From contig CM065384.1 of the NCBI GenBank assembly GCA_033060915.1, positions 18,793,501-18,857,500 of the forward strand: a stretch of DNA of 64,000 nt, read 5' to 3'. The number at the start of each line of letters is the position of its first letter. Positions within the stretch are counted from its first letter, which is position 1. Position numbers and translations under genes: made by a program. Below, in pieces: positions 32,656 through 46,287 of the stretch. Origin of the DNA: Euryodendron excelsum (lineage: Eukaryota > Streptophyta > Magnoliopsida > Ericales > Pentaphylacaceae). Below the pieces are notes generated by a model. The model did no database searches. It saw only the letters and a program-made list of their open reading frames with translations, and had not been told where the DNA came from.

Positions 32656-35600
32656 TGTAATACCCGCAAATTTCTTTTTAACTGCATTACATCTCTAGTA
32701 AGACTGAATAGACCCAGCCATAGGAATTATAAGTCAAGAGCGAGGGCCTTCTGAGCCCAACGCTAACTGTATGGCAAAACCACCTTCTTAGGAGCTCAAT
32801 CCCTGAAAAAGGGCTCAGAAGCACTTTACCTGACAAAATTCGCACCAGAAATTATCCTAACTTTATATAGGGTTTTCTTTCCCGTTTCTCGATGGATTTT
32901 GACGAATCAAATATCTAAAATTATCTACTTTTTAAGCCCAACCCCTTCGTAATCTCATAACTCAATTCCATAGTGTTTCAACTCCTAAAAATTCTCCAAA
33001 AGCTGCTGCACCTGGAAATTCACACCTGATTTTACCGAAACTTCGATTTGAGCATTCTCTCTCACCCAGTATCAGAATTGTACAAAATTTGAGTCTAAAC
33101 CGATTAATTATTCGAGAGCTTTCTATCTACACCTTCAGATTGAGCATTCCAAACTCAGCCATTTCAGACCAAGGCTCTCTTTCAATTTATGTCAAACCAT
33201 TGCCGCACCCACCACCTTTGCATGGCTAACTACCCCATATACCTATTACATGTAATACACCCCCCCTAGGATGCGTAAGACCTTATTATATGGCATGAGT
33301 GATACATATATGCCTCACGTATCACATTAAAATTCTTAAGCCAACACACACTAAACATAATACATAAAATAAACACACACACACCAATTACAACACTTGG
33401 TTAAAGTTTCAAACACTTGTCACAATGTAAAAAGTTAAATTAACCCATCTTGGCTCTCCACCTGCCCGACAAGGATTGCCCTTGCAACCAGTGGAAACCA
33501 TTGTAGAGAGAGAGAGACAAGAAGTTTGAGAAGACCCAAGGAGAATGTCGGCAACCTCCTCACATGCTAGAAATATTAAGACAAAACCATCTTTGACTAG
33601 CCAATTAAAATGAGGGATAGAGAGAGATATAGTGAGAGAATGAGAGAAGAAAGCCGGAGAGAGATAAGAGCGAACCCGTCGAAGTTGAACCCACCTCCAT
33701 GAACCGGACAAGCATCCCACAAGCTAACGACCCAACCTCTATATAAACCCTCACCTACACACACACACCTCTCAACCCTCAGTTGCACAAGAGATTGAAA
33801 AGAAAGAGAGAGAGAGAGAAAACCGAGTAGAGGGAGGCAGAAGAGGGTGACCTACTCAAACCATTCGAATGATTAGGTACTGGGCCTCCTTCCCCTACCC
33901 CTCACCTACCCAAACCCAGCAAGAACTAACCTAGAACCAGCCATGAACTAGAGAATCGGGAGAGAAAAAAAAAAAAGAGTTCATCGGCTGTTTGGTCGAA
34001 GCCAACCAAGGCAGGGCCCGAGGCCTGTCACAGCGGTGCAAGACTTCTCTAGGACCTCCTTGGAGTCCAAGGGAGGCCTCCCACCTCTATGCATGAGCCA
34101 TAACAACCTTAGAAGGCCAAACTCGCCAAAAAATGGTCTTTAGGTCGTAACTCCCGCCACCGGCCACCAAATCCGACGAGGCTAGTTGGGTCCTCTTCGT
34201 CTCGACATTCCGAACAACTTTCATGCAGGACCCTTTCCTAGAAAAATATGGGAAGAGGCCCAAAAGCTCAGTTGCAGGTTTGTAATCCTAGGGTTCCGCC
34301 ATTCAGCCGAGCTTTTCTGACAAAAACAGCCACCTCCGGCCACCATAGGTTGAGCACTGACCATGAGTGTGTAGCTCAGGTCCGTAACATTCTCTGGGCC
34401 ACACATGCATGGCTAGGAGGACTATGGATCAATGAGAATCGATGAGGGAAGACCCCAGCTGCGCAAGGAAGAATATGAAGGCACTATCTTCCTTCCCTCA
34501 CACGCGATTGATGTCGCGTGTGGGTGCGTCCCACACTCCCTTGGTCTGAAATTTTTAGGGGAAAATTATTTCACCCAAAGAGGCCTTCCCTCATTTTCCT
34601 GGAGGTTTTAGAGATTTATATGATTTTCTGTTAAATTATATCTATGTTCTGAAGAAGAGAATCATATAAATTGCAATATTAAAAGGAATAATCCAAAATT
34701 TTGTCGACATACCTCAAATAATATGGGGAACCCAGTAATGGGAAAGTGTGGGTCACTAGACCTCCCGGTAAAAATTCTAGATAATCCCCTTCGATCCCGA
34801 CTCCGAGTAATTCCGTTCTTGACGTGAGACGAAAAGGATTCCAAGGTCTAACCCCCACCAAGATACCCACTGTATCCTATTACTTCACACCAATAAACTT
34901 ATTATAAAAGTGCAACCCTTGAACACTGAGAATCTGGGCAAGTATGGACAATTGCCGATAACTGGAAAAGAGGACCAACTATCGGCTTTGTGTTCAACAG
35001 ACAATACGTGACTCAAGGACCATTTTGACCTAGACATACAATCACGGTAGGAACTTATGCATTCTTTAAAATACATTCTTATTTCCTTCTTTTTAGATGA
35101 CTTGCATATTACTGTGTTGACTTTACGCCCTCCTGCTAATTATATTGTTGATTATTGCCTTCTACAATTATACATTACTTGCATGATTGCATCACTGGGA
35201 GAGGAATAAGGGTGGAACAACCGGAAAGGAAATGACCCTGAGTTTATATTGTGGGTGTACCTGACTGGCTTGATATTCGGGGCTATCATGGGTCGGTACT
35301 ACTGGCTTGATATCGAGCTAGATGATCATGGAGGGGCCCCACTAGACTTGATGATGGAGGATGAATCATGGGTGAGCCCCATTAGCTTCATTTGGCCCGG
35401 GCAGGACATTCCTACAAGGATCCTGGTATTGATGAAAAAGAAAAGAATTCCAAGGGACATATGTGTGCCATGCTATCTTTTTATTGTATTGCATTTAAAG
35501 TAGTGCTTTATAGAATTCATGAGATTTCTACTGGGCTTCGTAGCTCGTTCCTATTTTATGGGACTTTTTCAGGAGTTGAAGCATCAACCGGTTTTCAAAG

Positions 35601-36168
35601 AAAATGATAGTGGGAATGAGTTTTCCCCCTACTAGCCTGTCGCTTGAAAACTTTTGACTTAATTAGATCTCTTTTAGGCTGCATTTGTAAAGAGACATTT
35701 CACTAATGTTCCACTAGTCTTTCTACTTTGATGTAATGTTAACTGAACTGCTCAATTTATGATGAGATTCATGGTTATCATGCCTTGTTAAACTTTATAA
35801 CCCCAACACCTCTACGGTCGCGACCTAGTGAGAGCAAAGCCGGGTTGTGACAGAAGTTGATATTAGGGCGGAAGCATATAAGGTGTTGGTCGAGTATCAC
35901 TTTAAGGCTTTGCTGTGGAAATATTATCTTGGGCATTAAATACCTTAGAGCTTAGCAAAAATTACTGTAATAGGATACTTGTAGTTGAGGGAATGTCGTA
36001 TTAGAATTTTTTTGGAGTTGCAATTGTTATCTCAGAGTTCCTAGACATGAAGAAAAAATAATCCTTTTTGAGGCATGATTATGTTTTATCTTCTATTTTA
36101 AGAGTTCAAAACGGGATTTGAGGTTGTTCATTTTATTATTTAACAATCCGGTTAGCTGGGTCATTACA
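32656..36168 (+). mobile_element. C2 LTR1 (3.5 kb)
   Basis: It starts TGTAATACCCGC and ends CATTACA, followed by a tRNA-Met PBS at 36173. TATATAAA is at 33740. It aligns throughout with LTR2, with scattered, mostly transition differences. A conserved chance ORF at 35249-35503 has a counterpart in LTR2 and is not counted as a gene. Confidence 0.8.
33740..33747 (+). promoter_or_regulatory. C2 LTR1 TATA box
   Basis: TATATAAA after CCCAACCTC. LTR2 has the same at 40457-40464. Confidence 0.65.
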
Positions 36169-36172
36169 AGAG

Positions 36173-36184
36173 TGGTATCAGAGC
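36173..36184 (+). promoter_or_regulatory. C2 primer-binding site (initiator tRNA-Met)
   Basis: TGGTATCAGAGC, the standard plant initiator-Met PBS, four bases after the end of LTR1. Confidence 0.85.
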
Positions 36185-37348
36185 GAGTTATTAGATTTTA
36201 AATGGGACCAAGTGGGAATAGTTGGTGTTTAGATAGTAGCCCTGGTACGGGTAGTACCCGAGCGTAGGTATTGGGTCTTATATGGGACTAGGTGGAATAT
36301 TTAGAGCCTGACTATTTGAGGAGATATTTACAGAATTATTGGTGTTTAGGAAAATTCATATTTGAAGAGAATATCAGAGTGTGCAGTGGAAGCGCAAGAA
36401 TTTAGTATTTGGCGTTTGCGGGGAGATACATAAATTAGTATATTCTAATGACAAAATAAGAGAAAATTTTGACTTTGGAGAATCTTGTGGATTTTCAATT
36501 CAGCTTTGGAGTACCACGAGTATTTTTAGGGAATAAGATGATTTTTGGTGAGTCAATTGAGTAAGTTCCTTGGGAGCTTGAACATGAAATTTAAGGAACA
36601 TAGATGCCTTAGCATTTTAGTAAGATTAGTTTGAAGGTCTGCATATATTTTGTGGTGATTTAATACTCGCTTATTATATCTAAAGCTTGGAAAGTGGATC
36701 TTGTGTGGGACTAAGTGGGATACTTTGAAAACTGCAGATTTGAGGAGTTAATTACAAAATTTCATTTTGAGGAAATGATCAGTATACACAGTAGAAACGG
36801 ATGATTCAATTTTGTGGTGTCACGACGTATATTGGAAGACAAATTTTAGAGAGGTTAGATTTTAAAACCCCAAACTTTTGATGGCTTTAGAATTAGTATT
36901 GCTAAACCAGAGTGGTGTTGGTAAAATAAAATTTAAGGTAGTGGATAAACTGAGGAACACATATGACTTATTAACTTGGAGTATTTACCTGTTTTATGAT
37001 TGAAATGTATTTGTGGCCTTTGATCATTAGGAAAATGGATAGTCTCCGAAATTTGTGGGATTGGTAGATGATTTGAAAAGAGGAGAGAAAAGCTTGAGGT
37101 AAAACTTCTTCCATAAAGTTCTTAAAGCTCTGAATTTGACTGGTTTTGATTATCCGTATGTTTATCAAATAAGCTTGTTTTGAATATTTTGAACTCCGCT
37201 TTGAGGTGCCATAGAAGTAATTAGAGCAAAAAGAATTGTATAAGATGAATTTTGGAGGAAAATTATAGTAAGCTGACTTTGGGTTTGAGGAGACACCTTT
37301 ATTGCTTTGAGGATGATTTTGGAAGTCACTAAAAATTATACATTGTAT
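36185..37348 (+). other. C2 gag and reverse transcriptase position, decayed
   Basis: About 1.2 kb where gag, protease and reverse transcriptase should be, far too short for all three. I recognise no motif; every frame has many stops. Large internal deletions are likely. Confidence 0.45.
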
Positions 37349-37680
37349 ACATCTAGCAGAAGGAATAGGTTATGTACTTATTCAAGATGAGAATCTAGTA
37401 GCTTACGGGTAAAGACAATTAAAGAAGCATGAATAGAATTATCTAGCACATGATTTGGGGATAGCAACTATAGCAATTGTATTGAAAATTTAGGGAAGTT
37501 ATATGAATGGAGAGAAGTCTGACCTTTTATGTCCATAAGAGTTCAAGATACATCACTACCCAGAAAGATCTTTTTTTTTTTTTTTTGGATAGAAGGAGAG
37601 GTGGAATACAGGAGGATTATGATTTCCCTACAATACCACTAAGAAGGTTAATGTTGTGAACTTGAGCATGAAGAATTAAG
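37349..37680 (+). pseudogene. C2 RNase H remnant
   Basis: One frame reads GIGYVLIQDENLVAYG, a stop, RQLKKHE, a stop, NYLAHDLGIATIAIVLKI and YMNGEKSDLL, matching the Ty3/gypsy RNase H pattern around the RQLK.HE.NY..HDLE motif. After a poly-T run (37571-37586) come traces of the following YHPGKANVVAD segment. Several stops are present, some at Trp positions. Confidence 0.75.
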
Positions 37681-38189
37681 TTTGTGCTGGTAGTCTAGTT
37701 AAGAAAAACTGGAAAACTGAGAAGTGTATGAGTACTTGATCTATTTGTGAGACTAAAGCATGGGAAAGAATATTTGTGTAGCTTGATATGGCCAAAACAA
37801 AGAAGTAAGTCAAGGATACTAGTAGACGTCAAGGCTAAGGAAGAGTGGATCGCGTCACTTGATAGGATTTTGAAGTACCAAGAGTAATCAGTGATGATGA
37901 TTAAAGAATGAGGCTCTAGAGATTGCATATTACTTGAGGCTAACTTTTGTTTCAAAGATAACATGAAATGTATCAATACGATTAGAGATGAATGATGATA
38001 CTAAATTTTTGGCTCAGTATCTCATTAATTAGGAAATACCATACATGATCTTGGACTATGGTGGCTCGATTATCTTGAAAGCATATGTGGAGAGTTTATT
38101 ACAAGTTTTTGCCTTTGGGAATAAATTATAGTTGATTGGCTTAATTTTATTTGAGGTATAGAAGGTCAGTCGTTATTTATGAATCATAT

Positions 38190-38560
38190 CGAGGTATGAA
38201 GTTATTATTCATTTGATATTACATGGATAATTGGAATGAGTTCAGAGAAATTTTCTTTCAGGAAAGTTAGGATGAAGGATGAACGCCAATGTCTCAGGAG
38301 GATGAGTACAACAGTTGCCCTGGCAGAATGGTAATAGGAGTTTATAACTATGGATCCTATAGTAAGAATTGCTAACACCCTTATACCAGTGATTGTTGAC
38401 AATTTGACCAAGTCAGTGTTTTATGATAACGTTGTAAGACGTTAGGGGTTGTTAGATTTGTATAGGAGCACCCAATAGATAGTTTATGATAGAGACCCTC
38501 ACTTTGTGCCACAATTTTGGAGTATCCTCAACTAAATAATCGCTGAGATATTGGGTCGCA
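38190..38560 (+). pseudogene. C2 integrase core remnant
   Basis: Fragments read EFITMDPIV (first catalytic Asp region), IPVIVDNLTKSVF, and IVYDRDPHFVPQFW (second catalytic Asp region). The spacing fits a Ty3/gypsy integrase. Stops and frameshifts are frequent. The sequence leaves the integrase pattern after about 38560. Confidence 0.7.
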
Positions 38561-39000
38561 TGCAATAGACTTTTGTTTAAACTTCCTTGCAAAAAGTTTG
38601 TTCTTAATATTCTTGAATTGTGTTCCTTTTTGGAGTATCTATGCTCATTGCTTAAATTCCCAATTCTTTTTGTTATTGGCCCTGTTAAATTCTGCTGGCA
38701 CATCCTTGATTATCATGCTCATTGGTTCGCAAATAAAATTTTATTTTTTGAAAGTTGCAAGAATATGTTTTGGGGGAACGTGCCGTGAAACTGATTAGTA
38801 CATGTACAAATGCACCCATTGTCTTGAAAGTGGAAATGATTTTAAATGATGACCCTACAGGGCATTAATTATAGAATGATGACCCTATGGGGTGTTGGTT
38901 ATGAAACTAGAAATTGTTGAGTGACACGGGTGGCATTTGGCATGATACTACGAAAGGCCGGCATTAGGCATATAAGAATTGATTATTGAACCGCATTATT
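38561..39000 (+). other. C2 unplaced insert between integrase parts
   Basis: About 440 bp that does not fit integrase. It includes a T-rich stretch with chance ORFs at 38573-38798 and a short direct repeat (ATGATGACCCTA near 38857 and 38878). It may be an insertion or a badly decayed segment. Confidence 0.4.
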
Positions 39001-39002
39001 TC

Positions 39003-39357
39003 CTATATTTTGGAGAGAATTGGGCAAAGGGCATACTGCCTAGATTTACCTTCGAAATTAGATCGGATACACAACATATTCCATGTATCTATAGTGAGAC
39101 AATACCACCCCAACCTACTTGTATAATTCAATAGGAAACCGTGGCAGTACATCATCTCTATGACTAGGGACCAAATAAGATAGTGGATCGCTAAGAAAAA
39201 GTTTTGAGAAACAAGGAGATTCCCTTAGTTAAGGTGATATGGCAACATCACGGGGAAGAAGAAGCGAAGTGGGAAGCAGAGGTGGATATGAAATCAAAGT
39301 ACCCACACTCATTCGAGAACTGATTTCGAGGATGAAATTTCCTAAATGAGGTAAGGA
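39003..39357 (+). pseudogene. C2 integrase C-terminus and chromodomain
   Basis: It reads RIGQRAYCLDLPSKLDRIHN, FHVSIVRQYHPN, stops, then chromodomain codons ending FEDEIS, directly before LTR2. It is homologous to the C1 ORF at 23675-24106. It is disrupted by at least four stops. Confidence 0.75.
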
Positions 39358-40456
39358 TGTAATACTCGCAAATTTATTTTTAACTACATTACATCTTTAG
39401 CAAGACTGAATAGACCCAGCCATAAGAATCATAAGTCGAGAGCGAGGGCCTTCTGAGCCCAACGCTAACCATATGTCAAAACCTGGCTTCTTAGGAGCTC
39501 AATCTCCAAAAAGGGGCTCAAAAGCACTTTACCTGACAAAATTCGCACCAGAAATTACCCTAACTTTATATAGGGTTTTCTCTCCCGTTTCTTGACAAAT
39601 TTTGACGAATCAAATGTCTAATTATCTACTTTTTAAGACCAACCCCTTCATAATCTCAGAACTCAATTTCATAGTGTTTTAGTCTCCCGAAAATTCCCCG
39701 GAAGCCACTGCACCTATAAATTCGCACCCGATTTTACCGAAACTTCAATTTGAGCTTTCTCTGTCACCCGGTATCGGAATTGTATGAAATTTGAGTCTAA
39801 ACCGATTAATTTTTTGAGAGCTTTCTATCTACACCTTCAGATTGAGTGTTCGATAAAAATTGAGGTCCCAAATTCAGCCATTTCGAACCAAGGCTCTCTT
39901 TCAATTTATGTCAAACCATTGCTGCACCCACCACCTTTGCATGGCTAACTACCCTATATACCTATTGCATGTAATACACCTCCCCTAGGCTGCGTAAGAC
40001 CTTATTATATGGCATGAGTGATACATATATGCCTCATGCATCACATTAAAATTCTTAAGCGAACACACATTAAACATACTGCATAAAACAAACACACGCA
40101 CCAACCATAACACTTGGTCAAAGTTTCAAACACTTATCACAATGTAAGAAGTTAAATTAACCCATCTTGCCTCCCCACCTACCTGGCAAGGATTGCCCTT
40201 GCAACCAATGGAAACCATTGTAGAAAGAGAACTATAGAGAGAGAGAGAGAGAAGAAGAAGTTTGAGAAGATGCAAGGAGAATGTTGGCAACCTTCTCACA
40301 TGCTAGAAATATTAATACAAAACCATCTTTGACTAGACAATTAAAATGAGGGATAGAGAGAGATATAGTGAGAGAATGAGAGAAGAGAGAACCTATGGGA
40401 GTTGAACCCACCTCCATGAACCGGCCAAGCAGCCCACAAGCCAATGACCCAACCTC

Positions 40457-40464
40457 TATATAAA
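40457..40464 (+). promoter_or_regulatory. C2 LTR2 TATA box
   Basis: TATATAAA in the same context as LTR1. Confidence 0.65.
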
Positions 40465-40539
40465 CCCCTCACCTGCACACACACACACACCTCTCAACCC
40501 TCAATTGCGTAAGAGATTGAAGAGAGAGAGAGAGAGATT

Positions 40540-40573
<34 letters not shown>

Positions 40574-41668
40574 CCGAGGAGAGGGAGGCAGAAGAAGGTG
40601 ACCAACTCAACCAATTCAAAGGATCAGGTACTGAGCCTCCTTCCCCTACCCCTCACCTACCTAAACCCAACAAGAACTAACCCTAGAACCGGCCATGAAC
40701 TAGAGAATCGGGGAGAGAAAAAAAAAAAAAAAAAAAAAGAGTTCATCGACTGTTTGGTCAAAGCCAACCAAGGCAGGGCTCGAGGCCTCTCAGAGCAGTG
40801 TGAGAATTTTCTAGGACCTCCATGGAGTCCAAGGGAGACCTCCCACCTCTGTGCATGCGCCGTAACGGCCCTGGAAGGCCAAACTCACCGAAAAATGGTT
40901 TTCAGGCCATAACTCCCGCCACCAGCCACCAAATCCGACGAGGCTAGTTGGGTCCTCTTCGTCTCAACGTTCCGAACAACTTTCAAGAAGGACACTTTTC
41001 CAGAGAAATACGGGAAGAGGCCCAAAAGCTTAGTTGCAGGTTTGTACCCTAGGGTTCCGCCATGTAGCTGAGCTTTTCTGACAAAAACGGCCACCTCCGA
41101 CCACAGTCGGTTGAGCACTAACCACAAGTGTGTAACCCAGGTCCATAGCATTCTCTGGGCCACACATGCATGGCTAGGAGGACCATGGATCAAAAAGAAT
41201 CGACGAGGGAAGAACCCAGCCACGCGAGGAAGAAGATGAAGGCATTGCCTCCCTTCCCCCACGTGCAGGTGGTGCCGCGTGTGGGCGCGTCCCACACTCC
41301 CTCGTTTTGAAATTTTTATGGGGCAATTATTACACCCAAAGAGGCCTTCCCCTATTTTCCTGGATTCTTCAAAGATTTATGTGATTTTCTGTTGAATTAT
41401 ATCTGTGTTCTGATGAAGAAAATCATATAAATTGCAATATTAGAGGGAATAATCCAAAATTTTGTCGACATACCTCAAATAATATGAGGGACCCAAAAAT
41501 GGGAGAGTGTGGATCACTATACCTCCTGGTAAAAGTTCTAGATAATCCCCTTCGGTCCCGACTCTGGGCGATTCCGTTCCTGACGGGAGACAAAAAGGAT
41601 TTCAAGGTCTAAACTGCACCAAGTTACCCATTGTATCCTGTTACTTAACACCGATAAACTAATTATAA

Positions 41669-44600
41669 TGTCGCGCCTAGATATTTTGCACTCGAGGAAT
41701 ACACACACAAGCGGAAAAAATACTGTACTCTCTTGTTATAACTCACCCTCCTAGAAGAATGAGTGTGACTAGGTTTGAATTGAAAACTAATTTGAATAAA
41801 GGGCTTTTAGAAAACAATTTAGAATCGTCACCTTACTTGATTAAGGTGAGTTAGGTCACCTAAAAACTAAGCATAGTCTGAAGACTGCACTTAGGGTTTT
41901 TGAAAATGATTTTGAAAATACTTCTTCAAGAGAGGGTTTTTAAGAAAACAGGTTATTTGGCAACCTTTGAAAAAATTTTAAGCCCTTTTTTTAAATTAAA
42001 CTCCATTTTGGTCTTTCAAAAATAGCGATCTAAGTTTGGAGGTTGGTTACCTGTAAGGATGACGCACTAAGCCATCACCCCACCCCACCCTTGCGGTACC
42101 TACATGTCTATTCACCCTAGATTCACCTATTAGAGTCTTTAACTAATACATGTCCAAAACTATCTACTTTAGAAAATAATTTTTAGGAAATGAAAAGACA
42201 AGATGCATGACATGCAAGTGTAATAGAAAGATTTGATTTGAAAATAGATTGGGAGATAGATTTGAAAAGAACTTGGTTTGATTTGAAAAGAGATTTGAGA
42301 AGATAGATTTCATTTTGAAAGAAAGTTTTGGAGATTGGAAATAGAGATTTGGAAATAGAAATTTAGAATTGGAAGTTTGAAAATGGTTATGGAATTGGAG
42401 ATTTGAAAAAGGTTGTAGAATTAAAAATTTGAAAAAAGTTGTGACCGCACCCATGAGGGTTACCTACGTATCATTTTTAAGGAATCCAGTCAGTCGTAGT
42501 TCGGATAAGAGTCTGATAGAAAATAGAATGTTTGATTGGAAAAAGAAATTGAGTTGGAATTGAACTTAGAATAAAAGATTGGAATTTGGAATTGAAAAGA
42601 ATGGACTTTGATTTGGAAGGATAGAACTTGGAAACCTAAACTTAAGAAAGATAGGATTTTGGAAAGTTTCATAACAGGAAAGTTACGTTTTAGGAAAGTT
42701 TTCGAATTAGGAAACTTTTTGGATTAGGAAAGTTTTGAAATAAGAAAAGTTTTGTTTTAGGAAAAAGGAACGTTTTCAAAATAGGAAAGTTTTGATATTG
42801 AAAAGCTTTGAAATAGGAAAGTTTTAGATTTAGAAAGTTTTGAAATGTAAGAAAGTTTCAAATTTAGAAAGTTTTGAATTAAGAAAGTTTTGAAATTTAG
42901 AAAGTTTTAACTAAGGAAAGGTTTCGCTTTTAGAAAGTTTTAACTTAAGAAGGTTTTGAAAGTTTTAAATTTGGAAAGATTTGAAATTTAGAAAGTTTGA
43001 AATTTAGAAAGTTTAGGATTTGGAAAGATTTGAAATTTGAGTTTTAGAAATACTTGAGATTAGGAAAGGTTTGAGTTTAAGAAGGTTTTGAAAACTTAGA
43101 TTTCGAAAGTTTAAATTTGGAAATGTGTGGAATTAGGAAAGGTTGGGGTTAGGAAAGATTTAAATGTTTAATTTTTGGAAACTTAAGGTTTAGAAAAGTA
43201 TGAGATTAGGAAGGAGTTGATTATGAAAGTTTTACACTAGGAAGGATTGAGATTCCTATTTTCCTAAAACGAAAGATTGGATTTTGTTTCTAAAAGAGAT
43301 GGTTTGATTTTATTTCCAAAAACGGAGGATGGGATCTAGTTTCCTGAATGGAAAAATTGGATTTGGTTTCCTAAAACGGAGGATTTCATTTAACATGGAT
43401 TGGGAAAGATGATGTTTTTTTGAAATCCTAGATTTTGGGAAGACTATAGTTTTGATGTAGAAAATAGGTTTTGAAAATATATAGTTTTGATGCAGAAAAT
43501 AAGAGGTTTTGAAAACCTAGGATTTTAGGCCAAAATAGGGAATTGGAAATCATGTTTTTTTTTTTTTTTGAGGGAAAATTAGGGTTTCCTAATTGTTGAC
43601 CCTAGGGTTTTACCTGGGCTCCAAGAAAAGAGATTTTGAAAAGTGAGTTTTTTGGAAACGAAGATTTTTTTAAGGAGATCCAAAAAAGGAGTTTTTGGAA
43701 AGTAACCTTGAGAGGAGCTTTAGAAAGAATATTTTGGAAGAAGCTTTTAGGAAATAGTTTCTAGGAAAGACATTGTTGGAAAGAGTTTTTAGGAAGGAAA
43801 GATTTAAAAAGAGAGTTTTTAGAAAGTCCATAAAAACATCTCAGTTCCCTAAATCGATTCTAAGCATAAGAAGGTTAGAACCACTTTAAGATAGCAGTTT
43901 TGAAAACAACAAGGATTTTGAAAATATGGACCACATTGGTCACTTTAAATATAACACTTTCCTAAAGCAACCCTAACCATGGAAAGGCTAGAATCACCTT
44001 AGAATTTTGATTTTGAAAACAAGTCTTGAAGAAGAAAATTTTAACACAAGTTTTGAAAACGATTTTAATGTTAGTTTTGAAAACAAGTTGGAAAATAGAT
44101 TTTGGAGGAATACAAAATCATGATATGCACAATGCAAGTTGGGGTCGTGAACATACAAGGTTAAGGCTTCACCATATAATCAAGGAGGCCGAACCCACGT
44201 GGTCTTCGGTTAGACTAAGAGAAAGCCCCCGACACAGAGACTCTCAATAGCCTAATCCTACACATGGACCGGGAAGTCCCTTGTTCTAAGCATGTGAGAA
44301 AGGGGGGGAAGAAGATGAGGGATTAAAATAGAAGAACACCTAAGTGGGTTCGGAGGGAGAACAAAGAGGGGGAAGATGCGTAAACTTAAATAGAGAGCCT
44401 ATCTTGTGTCTTCTTTATTTTGCCTTGCTTTGCGCGTTTTGTTTTTCTTGCTTTACTTCGGTCTTCGCTTCAGTCTTCGTCTTGATCTTTGAAAACTTGT
44501 CTTGATCTTCGAGAGCTTCGTGTTGCAGCACTTCAAGTCTTTAGTGGAGGCTTTGGGAGGCTAATGTATGAGTGTATATGAGTGTATAAGAGTATATGAG

Positions 44601-46287
44601 AGCTATGGTTTATGTATAGGGGCTAAGGTTTGAAAAACCTAAAGAAAACTAGAGTTTAGGGAGGCTATGAGCTCTGTATATTGAAGAGTAGGGTTTTTAG
44701 ACTGAGTTTGCGATCCTCTTTCACGCTAGAAGTGGCTCTGTATTTATAAACAGAAGAATAACCTGGCGCCTGTTGCAGTGGTGCCAGGCCAAAGAACACA
44801 TTAGCACCACTAGGAGTGGTGCCAGCCGCTTAGGAAAGCTTTTAAGTTAGCAAGCAAAATATCTTCAGAAGATTTGAGCGCTTGTACTAGTGACTACCAT
44901 GTTTTAGCATGGCTCACTAGGAGTGGCTTCAAAAGGTCTGGGAATGATTTGAAGGGGCTGAGAATGACCCAGAAGACCAAAAAGGGATAGGAACCCTTGG
45001 AATAAGGTCCCGGGGGTAACGAACTTAAAGAATGATGTCAAGATGTGTTGGAAAGGTTGACTGGGCCATTAGGGGCAAAATAGTCAACCGGGCCGAAAAC
45101 CTACCAGGATGGACTCAAAATGTTCTGGAAGAAGACTCGAGATTTGGAAAAATTATTTAGAATGTCCTAGGAGGTTACTGGTTTGATACCTAGAGCCGGT
45201 ATGGTCAAAAAGGGGACCGGCCCACTAGGGGCAAAACGATCATTTTGCACCAGGTTTGCCGGAATTTACTTAGAATCATCTGGAGAGATAATGAAAGGTC
45301 GGGAATACTATAAAAAGCATTCACGAGAGGTTACCAATTTGATATCCAGAGCCGGTGTGGTTCCCAAGGCGTTTAGATGCCTAGGGGAAAAATAGTCATC
45401 TTGACCGGAATGTCTCGGAATTGGCCCGAAACTGACTAGAAGGCACCTAATCATGCCGGATTGTCTTTAAGACAATCTTGGAAAGGTGGACTTACCATTG
45501 TGAGGACCTAGGTGCTTTCTCAAAAAAGTGCCGAAAATGGCCCTAGGGGCAGTTTGGTCATTTTTCACCGAAGTGGGCTGGCAGGCACTAATGTTGATCT
45601 GGGTTTTGAGTGTTTTAGCCACTCTGACAGCGGTCTCGTGATACAGGGGTTTGTTGGCAATTCCCTATATCGACCTGTTTATGAGTGTTTCCGCCACTCT
45701 GATGATTGTGATGCTTACGAGTACTTCTACTACTTTGATAGTTTGCGATCATTCCTGAGACTGCCTAACCTTGGGAAGCTGCTAAATGGACTTAGCGCCT
45801 AAGGAATCAACTTTCTCAAAAGGCGAGCCAAAATGGACATTTATGCTTTGGTGGGCTAGCAGGCACCAAAGGTGGACCGTTCTACCATCACGGGGACTTA
45901 GGGTCTTGTCCCAATTGACGGGTTTAAAGGGACTTACCAATTCAAAGAACTTTATTCAGAAAAAGTGCCGAACATGATGGACTTACCATCTCGAGGAATC
46001 AACTTTCTCGAGAGACGGATTGGAATTTGGAATTGGACTCGAAGTTTGATTGGAATTGGATTTGAAAAGGGGACTTATCGCCTTCAAAAAGACGTACCCA
46101 TTGGAATTGGACCGAACAATGCCCCCTAGGGCATTTTTGTCATTTTGCCTATTTTTGGGGCCTAAGGGCCTGTGAAGTGATTGTGACGAGATTAGACTTG
46201 GAAATCAAGTTGACTCAGAATATGTCCATATTGACTTGAATACAAGTCTGGACGGACAGCCAAGCAAGCAAAAATGGGGTGCTTACA
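41669..46287 (-). mobile_element. S1: solo LTR, Tat/Ogre-like (4.6 kb)
   Basis: The + strand starts TGTCGCGCC and ends GGGGTGCTTACA, so the LTR is read on the minus strand. It is flanked by TATAA at 41664-41668 and TATAA at 46288-46292, a perfect 5-bp TSD. The flanks rejoin to match C2 LTR1 near 34897. No internal sequence is present. The TATA box is at 44741-44748 (minus), GGCGCC-type repeats at 44763-44825 and U3 modules at 44900-45600. Confidence 0.9.
44741..44748 (-). promoter_or_regulatory. S1 TATA box
   Basis: TATAAATA on the minus strand, beside the GGCGCC-type repeats. Confidence 0.6.

Noticed and set aside
34221..34445. Short ORFs in C2 LTR1 and at 40885-41295 in LTR2
   Set aside because: They occur at equivalent LTR positions, are not conserved in frame between the two LTRs and show no domain.
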